Source: UBA6176 sp041688515
GTDB lineage: Bacteria; Verrucomicrobiota; Verrucomicrobiia; Limisphaerales; UBA9464
Length of the DNA: 11,076 bases
NCBI GenBank assembly: GCA_041688515.1
Contig: JBDNHZ010000275.1
Span: 1-11,076, forward strand
Reading direction: 5' to 3'
Of this stretch, positions 6,356 to 11,076 are shown piece by piece. Every line of letters starts with the position of its first letter. Positions within the stretch are counted from its first letter, which is position 1. The notes beneath the pieces were generated by a model. It searched no databases, had not been told where the DNA came from, and worked only from the letters and a program-made list of their open reading frames with translations. The translations under genes were made by a program, and so were the position numbers.

Positions 6356-6445
6356 GGCCTTTCCCCTAACGTCGGATCGTTCTGGAGGCAATCGCCATTT
6401 GTGGGAAAGCCCCTCCGAGGGAAAATTCCATTTTGGGGCGTGAGA

Positions 6446-6473
6446 CCCGGGGCAGCGCTTGGCGCACCCCGGG
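6446..6473. repeat. GC-rich hairpin
   Basis: CCCGGGG (6446-6452) pairs perfectly with CCCCGGG (6467-6473). An inner pair GCGC/GCGC (6455-6458 with 6462-6465) can extend the fold. There is no T-run on either strand, so it is not a classical terminator. It lies about 90 bp upstream of the minus-strand gene start. Confidence 0.8.
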
Positions 6474-6486
6474 CCAGTCGCTGAAA

Positions 6487-6505
6487 CGCCTCCGGCGTAG
6501 AGGCG
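6487..6505. repeat. Short hairpin
   Basis: CGCCTC (6487-6492) and GAGGCG (6500-6505) are perfect complements around the loop CGGCGTA. It is the second of several inverted repeats in this divergent intergenic region. Confidence 0.7.
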
Positions 6506-6556
6506 ATGACTTCGGCCACCCAACCGCCCGGGTGCAGGGAGAGCGAGGCCCCGACC

Positions 6557-6584
6557 GCGATCACACTTTGTAAAGTGTGATCGC
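6557..6584. repeat. 28-bp near-perfect palindrome
   Basis: Arms 6557-6569 (GCGATCACACTTT) and 6572-6584 (AAAGTGTGATCGC) are perfect 13-bp complements around a central GT. The core is much richer in A and T than its surroundings. It could be a dimeric repressor's operator between two divergent genes, or a dispersed repeat; I have the impression that nearly the same palindrome recurs in verrucomicrobial genomes, which would favour a repeat. No T-run outside the stem supports a terminator. Confidence 0.9.
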
Positions 6585-6616
6585 CCTCCCGAATCGCATT
6601 CCAGTCCCGGGGGGCG

Positions 6617-6656
6617 GTGTCAGGATGCGCCCACCGCAGGGGGCGCACGCCGACAC
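6617..6656. repeat. 40-nt two-part hairpin
   Basis: The outer stem GTGTC/GACAC (6617-6621 with 6652-6656) and inner stem TGCGCCC/GGGCGCA (6626-6632 with 6641-6647) are both perfect. They are separated by a 4x4 internal loop and capped by an 8-nt loop. It ends six bases before the first 93-bp repeat unit. Confidence 0.82.
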
Positions 6657-6662
6657 TTGGGG

Positions 6663-6755
6663 GTAGCTGCCGACGTGAGGAGGCGGATGCTCCCCTGCCT
6701 TGCCTTGACTACGGTCCGCCTCGTTCCCTCGGCAGCTACCCCAGTCGAGCCGTTC
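6663..6755. repeat. 93-bp palindromic repeat, unit 1
   Basis: The unit starts GTAGCTGCCGACGTGAGGAG. Its left arm 6663-6687 and right arm 6715-6739 are complementary at 21 of 25 positions around a 27-nt loop; a 16-nt spacer ends in GAGCCGTTC. Unit 2 repeats it with three or four substitutions. Confidence 0.95.
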
Positions 6756-6848
6756 GTAGCTGCCGACGTGAGGAGGCGGATGCTCCCCTGCCGTGCCTTG
6801 TCTACGGTCCGCCTCGTTCCCTCGGCAGCTACCCCCGTCGAGCCGTTC
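6756..6848. repeat. 93-bp palindromic repeat, unit 2
   Basis: This is a head-to-tail copy of unit 1 with exactly the same length. Arms are 6756-6780 and 6808-6832. Differences from unit 1 lie only in the loop (G for T, T for A) and the spacer (CCCG for CCAG region), while both arms are identical to unit 1. Confidence 0.95.
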
Positions 6849-6875
6849 GTAGCTGCCGACGTGAGGAGGCGGATG
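6849..6875. repeat. 93-bp repeat, partial unit 3 (left arm only)
   Basis: The 27 bases from GTAGCTGCCGACG to GGATG repeat the left arm of units 1 and 2 exactly. Similarity then stops abruptly, leaving an unpaired arm at the 3' end of the array. Confidence 0.93.
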
Positions 6876-6918
6876 CCAGTCGGGCGAGGGCGATGGCAGG
6901 AGGCGCCCGCCCCAGGCA

Positions 6919-6936
6919 AGTGCCGAACTGGGCACT
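6919..6936. repeat. 18-bp hairpin upstream of the SMP-30 gene
   Basis: AGTGCC (6919-6924) and GGCACT (6931-6936) are perfect complements around GAACTG. It lies 36 bp before the start codon at 6972, so it falls in the leader or promoter of the downstream gene cluster and could be an operator or mRNA hairpin. Confidence 0.65.
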
Positions 6937-6971
6937 CGCAACTTCCGGGCAGAACCCTCTAAATCTCCCTC

Positions 6972-7895
6972 ATGCACCCCTTCCGCGCGTTTGGCACCGT
7001 CATGGCCGCAACCGCCGTCCTGGCGAGCGTCCTTCAGGCCGCCGACAATCCCCTTTTGGCACCCGGAGCCAAACTGGAGAAGCTGGCCAGCGGTTATCAG
7101 TTCACCGAGGGCCCGGCAGCGGACAAGGCCGGCAACATCTACTTCACCGATCAACCCAACGACCGGATCGTCCGGTGGGACGCCACGACCCGGACCTTCG
7201 CCGACTGGTTGAAGCCGGCCGGGCGCGCCAACGGCATGTACTTTGATCATCAGGGCAACCTGATCGCCTGTGCCGACGGCAAGAACGAGCTGTGGTCGAT
7301 CGCCCCGGACAAGAAGGTGACGGTGTTGCTCAAGGACTATCAGGGGAAACTCTTCAACGGTCCGAACGACGTCTGGGTGCGCCCGGACGGTGGCCTGTAC
7401 TTCACGGATCCTTTCTACAAGCGTCCGTACTGGAATCGGGGTGCCTCTGAGACGGACGGCGAGCACGTGTACTTCCTGCCTTCCGACCGGACGGCGCCCC
7501 GCCGGGTGGCGGCGGATCTGAAGCAGCCCAACGGCATCGTGGGCACGCCGGATGGCAAACAGTTGTTCGTTGCAGACATCGGGGCCCGGAAGACCTACCG
7601 CTACGACATCCAGCCGGATGGCGCGCTCCAGGGAAAGAAGCTGTTCTGCGAGATGGGTTCCGACGGCATGACCCTGGATGCCGACGGCAACCTGTACCTC
7701 ACCGGCAAAGGGGTCACCGTGTTCAATCGGGAAGGCAGCCAGATCGCGCACTTCGACGTGCCCGAGGGCTGGACGGCCAATGTCCGGTTTGGCGGCACGG
7801 GACACGACTACCTGTTCATCACCGCCGGCACTTCGATCTACGGGGCGCAGCTCAAGGTGAAGGGGGCGCGGACGAGCGTTGTCGACGGGAAGTAA
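6972..7895 (+). CDS. SMP-30/gluconolactonase/LRE family protein, exported
   Basis: The 307-residue protein begins with a signal peptide (MHPFRAFGTVMAATAVLASV; cleavage likely after QAA at about 24). It continues as a six-bladed beta-propeller of the SMP-30 family, whose known members hydrolyse sugar lactones with a bound divalent metal. Family landmarks are present: FTEGPAAD with Glu46, FNGPNDVWVRPDGGLYFTDP with Asn129 and Asn132, KQPNGIV with Asn187, and GSDGMTLDADGNLYLTGKG with Asp231. Glu46, Asn187 and Asp231 are the expected metal ligands. It should act in the periplasm. It is the first gene of a tight four-gene cluster; the next start is 24 bp downstream. Substrate is not certain, since this family also includes non-lactonase members. 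Confidence 0.9.
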   Translation: MHPFRAFGTVMAATAVLASVLQAADNPLLAPGAKLEKLASGYQFTEGPAADKAGNIYFTDQPNDRIVRWDATTRTFADWLKPAGRANGMYFDHQGNLIACADGKNELWSIAPDKKVTVLLKDYQGKLFNGPNDVWVRPDGGLYFTDPFYKRPYWNRGASETDGEHVYFLPSDRTAPRRVAADLKQPNGIVGTPDGKQLFVADIGARKTYRYDIQPDGALQGKKLFCEMGSDGMTLDADGNLYLTGKGVTVFNREGSQIAHFDVPEGWTANVRFGGTGHDYLFITAGTSIYGAQLKVKGARTSVVDGK

Positions 7896-7919
7896 ATCCC
7901 AGGAGAACCCCGGGGGGAG

Positions 7920-9287
7920 ATGTTGAATCCCGAAACTCCGCACTCCCCCCGTGCGCCGGCAGTCTGTAGCGTCTTCCCGACAGCGATGACCGCCACCCGT
8001 TCGCACCTGAAGGATCTGGATTATTCCGTCGTGCAGCAGTGCATGCACTGCGGGCTGTGCCTTCCCGCCTGCCCGACGTACGACGCCACCAAACTCGAGC
8101 GCAACAGTCCGCGAGGGCGGATCGCCCTGATGCGGGCGATCGCCGATGACCGATTGGAGGTCACGCCATCGTTCGGCGAGGAAATGTACTTCTGCCTGGG
8201 TTGTCTTGCCTGCATGACGGCATGCCCGGCCGGCGTGAACTACGCCGAGCTGTTCGAGCATGCCCGGGCCGAGGTGGAATCGAAGGGGGTCCTCAATAAC
8301 CCGACGCGGGGGTTGATCCGGAAGGCGACGCTTTCGTGGCTGTTCATGGACCACGGCCGCCTGCAGATGGTCGGCAAGGCCATGCAACTCTGGCAGGAAA
8401 CCGGATTGCAGGACGTGATGCGCAAGTCGGGCGTCACCCGCCTCCTCCCGAAACGTCTGCGGGAACTGGAGGCCATGACGCCAACGGTCCAGCCGAAGTT
8501 CTCGGACGAATTGATCGACACCGTCACGCCGGCGGTCGGGGCGAAGAAGTATCGGGTCGCGCTGCTCACCGGGTGCGCGCAGGACCTGCTGTTTTCGGAT
8601 GTGAACCGCGACACCGCCGAGGTACTGGCGCACAACGGATGCGAGGTGTACACGCCCTCGAACCAGAGCTGCTGCGGGTCGCTCCACGCCCACAACGGCG
8701 AGTGGGACCTGGCCTGTGAACTGGCCCGGCGCAACCTCGACCAGTTCCCGCCGAACCAATTCGACGCCATCATCACCAACGCCGGCGGGTGCGGTTCGCA
8801 TCTGAAACATTACCACAAGCTGTTGCACGACGACCCACGCTACGCCGCGGCGGCCCACGATTGGGACAGCAAGGTGAAGGACATCCACGAGTGGCTGGCG
8901 AAGATCGGGGTCACGGCACCGAAGCCGGACGATCAGCCGAGTCAGACGGTCACCTACCACGAGTCCTGCCACCTGTGCCACGGCCAGAAGATCTCCAGTC
9001 AACCCCGTCAGGTGCTGCGCAAGATCCCGGGCCTGACCCTGGTTGAACTGCCGGAGGCGAGTTGGTGCTGTGGTTCGGCTGGAATCTACAATCTGACCCA
9101 GCCCGAGATGGCCGGCCAACTGCTCGAGCGCAAGGTCGACCACATCCTGACCACCGGTGCCACCGTGGTGGCGACGGGCAATCCCGGCTGCCTGCTCCAG
9201 GTGCTCAACGGGCTCCAAAGCCGGGGCGTCGGCATCCGTGTCGTCCATCCCGTCACCCTCCTGGCCGAGGCCTACCGTCGCGACTGA
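7920..9287 (+). CDS. glcF: Glycolate oxidase iron-sulfur subunit-like protein (GlcF)
   Basis: The 455-residue protein has the complete GlcF layout. Two 4Fe-4S ferredoxin motifs are CMHCGLCLPACP (41-52) and CLGCLACMTACP (92-103). Two CCG domains follow: Cys219, SCCGSLHAHNGE and GGCGSHLKHY (251-297), then ESCHLCHG (349-355), WCCGSAGIYNLTQ (382-394) and Cys424. In known systems GlcF passes electrons from the flavoprotein GlcD, with GlcE, to quinone during glycolate or D-lactate oxidation. No glcD or glcE is in the window. The ATG at 7920 follows GGGGGGAG; the ATG at 7986 would remove a 22-residue poorly conserved extension and fits family length better, so the start is uncertain. CCG-domain relatives (LutA, heterodisulfide reductase-like) are the main alternatives. 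Confidence 0.92.
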   Translation: MLNPETPHSPRAPAVCSVFPTAMTATRSHLKDLDYSVVQQCMHCGLCLPACPTYDATKLERNSPRGRIALMRAIADDRLEVTPSFGEEMYFCLGCLACMTACPAGVNYAELFEHARAEVESKGVLNNPTRGLIRKATLSWLFMDHGRLQMVGKAMQLWQETGLQDVMRKSGVTRLLPKRLRELEAMTPTVQPKFSDELIDTVTPAVGAKKYRVALLTGCAQDLLFSDVNRDTAEVLAHNGCEVYTPSNQSCCGSLHAHNGEWDLACELARRNLDQFPPNQFDAIITNAGGCGSHLKHYHKLLHDDPRYAAAAHDWDSKVKDIHEWLAKIGVTAPKPDDQPSQTVTYHESCHLCHGQKISSQPRQVLRKIPGLTLVELPEASWCCGSAGIYNLTQPEMAGQLLERKVDHILTTGATVVATGNPGCLLQVLNGLQSRGVGIRVVHPVTLLAEAYRRD

Positions 9288-9298
9288 CCCCGCCCGCC

Positions 9299-10039
9299 AT
9301 GTCCTCGCCCTACTCATCCCGGTACTACGAGGCGCTGAAGGAAGACTCGCATTCCTCCGCCCGAACCGTCGTCCCGATCGTCCTCCGACTCTTTCCCGCC
9401 AGCACGGTCGTGGACGTGGGCTGCGGGTCCGGCACTTGGGCGAAGGCCTATCTGGATGCCGGATGCGATGTGACCGGCATCGACGGACACGTGGTGCAAC
9501 CGGGGCAACTGTTGATCCCGGCCGATCGTTTCCAACGTCGTGATCTCGCCCAACCGTTGGCGCTCGACCGGAAGTTCGACCTGGTCAACTGCCTGGAAGT
9601 CGCCGAACACCTCGACCCCGCACGCGGACCTTCCTTTGCTGCGGATCTCTGTCGCCTGGGTGATGTCGTGATCTTCAGTGCCGCGGTCCCCGGCCAGGGC
9701 GGGACGCACCATGTGAACGAGCAGTGGCCCAGCTACTGGATCCCGCACTTCGAGAAGAACGATTTTGTCCCACTCGACTGCTTTCGCTGGCAGATCTGGA
9801 ACGAGCCGTCGGTCGCCTGGTGGTATGTGCAGAACCTCTTCGCTTTCGTCCGGTGCAGTCGGCTCCCGGAGTTCGTTGCGGCCACCGAGGCGGTTCGACC
9901 GTTGCCGACCGATCTGGTGCATCCCCGGGCCTATGTCCGGGCCACGGTTCCCTCGGAGATGAGTCCGCGCATGTTGAAGGAAGTGGTGTGCGCACTTCCC
10001 CATTTCCCCGGCAAGATCCTGTCGCACTTCCGGAAGTGA
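9299..10039 (+). CDS. Class I SAM-dependent methyltransferase
   Basis: From ATG at 9299 the product has 246 residues; the open frame continues upstream, but only as an out-of-frame shadow of glcF, and the SAM-binding fold begins just after this ATG. Motif I is VVDVGCGSGTWAKAYLDAG (37-55), the ribose-binding acidic residue is Asp62 in GID, and the post-motif is FDLVNCLEVAEHLDP (93-107). HHVNEQWPSYWIPHF (137-151) and VAWWYVQNLFAFVR (172-185) resemble methyltransferases of polysaccharide and nodulation-type clusters. The acceptor is unknown. It begins 11 bp after glcF and ends in a GTGA overlap with the ABC ATPase gene, so both belong to the same transcript. Confidence 0.87.
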   Translation: MSSPYSSRYYEALKEDSHSSARTVVPIVLRLFPASTVVDVGCGSGTWAKAYLDAGCDVTGIDGHVVQPGQLLIPADRFQRRDLAQPLALDRKFDLVNCLEVAEHLDPARGPSFAADLCRLGDVVIFSAAVPGQGGTHHVNEQWPSYWIPHFEKNDFVPLDCFRWQIWNEPSVAWWYVQNLFAFVRCSRLPEFVAATEAVRPLPTDLVHPRAYVRATVPSEMSPRMLKEVVCALPHFPGKILSHFRK

Positions 10040-10845
10040 ACCCGCCCATCCTCGAAGTCCAATCGCTCCGGATCCTGCGCAACGGAACGCCGATCCTGCG
10101 GGATGTTTCCTGGCGGGTGGATCCCGGCCAGAACTGGGTCGTGCTCGGCCCCAACGGCTGCGGCAAGACCTCGTTGCTCGCCGCGCTCACGGGCTATCTG
10201 ATGCCGACGGCTGGAGAGATTGATCTGCTCGGTGAACGCTTTGGACAGGCCGACTGGCGGGAATTGCGGATGCGCATCGGCATCGTGTCGTCATCGATCC
10301 GACAACTCATGGCCGAGACCGAGCCCGCCCTCGACTCGATTGCCTCGGGCAAGTACGCGATCATCGATTTCTGGGGACGTCCCAAACGGGCCGATCGCAA
10401 GCGTGCCCGCGAGATCCTCGCCCAGATCGAGTGCTCCCATCTGGAGCAACGCCCGTGGGCCGTCCTTTCGCAGGGCGAACGCCAGCGCATCCTGATCGGT
10501 CGCGCGCTCATGTCGGACCCGCGCCTGATGATTCTCGATGAACCCTGTGCCGGGCTCGATCCAGTGGCGCGGGAGCATTTCCTTCAATTCCTGAGCCGAC
10601 TGGCGAGGCGCACCGGTGCCCCGGCCCTGGTGCTGGTGACGCATCACGTCGAGGAGATCGTCGATTGCTTCACCCACGCACTGCTCCTGCGTGAGGGCGC
10701 AGTGGTCGGATCCGGAACGCTCAACCGCTGTCTGACGTCACCGCTGCTCAGTCAGACGTTCGGGGAACCCGTCCGGGTGTCACGCCGTGGCGGACGCTAC
10801 GCGCTGGAGGTCACGCTGCCGGGCAAGCCAGGAATTGTGGTTTGA
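10036..10845 (+). CDS. ABC transporter ATP-binding protein, no partner permease nearby
   Basis: The start is GTG 10036-10038, overlapping the upstream TGA as GTGA; the longer upstream frame is a shadow of the methyltransferase gene. The 269-residue protein is a single nucleotide-binding domain: Walker A GPNGCGKTS (38-46), signature LSQGERQ (144-150), Walker B LMILDEP (164-170) with Glu169, D-loop AGLDP, and switch His in VTHHVEEI (201-208). WRELRMRIGIVSSSIRQ occupies the Q-loop region. The overall style is close to YlmA/ModF-like ATPases, which are found without membrane partners, rather than to the exporter ATPase at 3550-4473. No permease is within reach: the next gene downstream is on the other strand. 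Role unknown. Confidence 0.9.
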   Translation: MNPPILEVQSLRILRNGTPILRDVSWRVDPGQNWVVLGPNGCGKTSLLAALTGYLMPTAGEIDLLGERFGQADWRELRMRIGIVSSSIRQLMAETEPALDSIASGKYAIIDFWGRPKRADRKRAREILAQIECSHLEQRPWAVLSQGERQRILIGRALMSDPRLMILDEPCAGLDPVAREHFLQFLSRLARRTGAPALVLVTHHVEEIVDCFTHALLLREGAVVGSGTLNRCLTSPLLSQTFGEPVRVSRRGGRYALEVTLPGKPGIVV

Positions 10846-10846
10846 T

Positions 10847-10864
10847 GCGGGCGGGGACGCCCGC
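10847..10864. terminator. Possible hairpin terminator between convergent genes
   Basis: GCGGGC (10847-10852) and GCCCGC (10859-10864) form a perfect 6-bp stem around GGGGAC. It starts one base after the ABC ATPase stop codon and lies 21 bp beyond the stop of the opposite hrpA gene, the right place for a bidirectional terminator. No T-run follows on either strand. Confidence 0.4.
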
Positions 10865-10885
10865 GGTCCCAGGGCTCTCCCGGGG

Positions 10886-11076
10886 CTACGGAATCGGGTC
10901 CGAGTTCTTCACCCGGAGCAGCATTTCGTCGAGGCGCTTGGGGGAGACCGGTTGGGCGGTGCCCAGTTCCTGGGCGAACAGCGAGACCTTGTACTCCTCG
11001 ACCATCCAACGGAATTCGTTCAGCCAATGGCGCGCTTCGTCGGTGGGCGGAGGCTTGGCATGGAACTGCCGCAGCG
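10886..11076 (-). CDS. hrpA: ATP-dependent RNA helicase HrpA, C-terminal fragment
   Basis: The minus strand encodes the last 62 residues of a protein whose 5' part lies beyond the right edge. The stop is TAG (10886-10888). The segment FRWMVEEYKVSLFAQELGT followed by PVSPKRLDEMLLRVKN matches the extreme C-terminus of HrpA-type DEAH helicases (the DUF3418 region, where the 'RVSLFAQELGT..PVS.KRL' pattern is highly conserved). Full-length HrpA is about 1,300 residues, so almost all of it is missing. HrpA resolves stalled or collided ribosomes on mRNA in E. coli. It converges on the methyltransferase/ABC ATPase cluster. Confidence 0.88.
   Translation of the reverse strand, partial: LRQFHAKPPPTDEARHWLNEFRWMVEEYKVSLFAQELGTAQPVSPKRLDEMLLRVKNSDPIP

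Noticed and set aside
5093..6484. A 463-codon plus-strand frame
   Set aside because: It is a shadow of the permease and then of the minus-strand hypothetical gene, and it runs over noncoding hairpins; no recognisable domain.
6557..6584. CRP-like binding site
   Set aside because: The half-sites are in the order TCACA...TGTGA, the reverse of the TGTGA-N6-TCACA consensus.
6663..6875. Possible CRISPR array
   Set aside because: The repeats are 93 bp, contiguous and internally palindromic, with no unique spacers and no cas genes.
6561..9317. A 918-codon open frame on the minus strand
   Set aside because: It lies opposite the clearly recognisable SMP-30 and GlcF genes and its product has no family features; long antisense frames are expected in GC-rich coding DNA. 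Its repeated stretches are translations of the 93-bp repeats.

Overview
The window reads as high-GC chromosomal DNA from a member of the Verrucomicrobiota, or a close relative within the PVC group. The strongest pointers are a pseudopilin with a short leader and an 'FTLIELLVVIAIVAILAGLL'-type segment, a DNA-helicase HrpA tail, hypothetical proteins of a style I associate with Verrucomicrobia, and intergenic spacers packed with palindromic repeats. The taxonomic call is an inference; no rRNA or marker gene is present.

Layout. (1) 1-440: the left edge holds an unrecognised open frame that enters from outside. (2) 441-2132 is an accessory patch: an intact tRNA-Arg(TCT) on the minus strand, a vapBC toxin-antitoxin pair, a decayed 39-nt copy of a tRNA-Arg 5' half, and the C-terminal half of a second PIN toxin. 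(3) 2326-5579, plus strand: a membrane-anchored helical protein, a pseudopilin that overlaps it by ATGA, an ABC-2 type ATPase, and, after a 269-bp gap holding a large palindrome, its permease. (4) 5615-6355, minus strand: a membrane-anchored conserved hypothetical protein, convergent with the permease. (5) 6356-6971 is a 616-bp divergent intergenic region with at least seven inverted repeats, including two and a part head-to-tail copies of a 93-bp palindromic unit. (6) 6972-10845, plus strand, is a tight four-gene cluster: an exported SMP-30/gluconolactonase-like protein, a GlcF-type iron-sulfur oxidoreductase subunit, a class I methyltransferase, and an ABC ATPase with no permease. (7) 10886 to the right edge, minus strand: the C-terminus of HrpA.

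How the genes fit together. The ATPase and permease of block 3 should form one ABC-2 exporter. The two genes before it are translationally coupled to each other and probably co-transcribed with the exporter, but I cannot assign the exporter's substrate. Block 6 combines sugar-lactone hydrolysis and 2-hydroxy-acid oxidation with a methyltransferase/ABC-ATPase pair joined by a GTGA overlap; the metabolic link is plausible but unproven. I see no clear defence island or undescribed enzyme system. The most unusual content is the repeat landscape and the tRNA-linked toxin-antitoxin patch.
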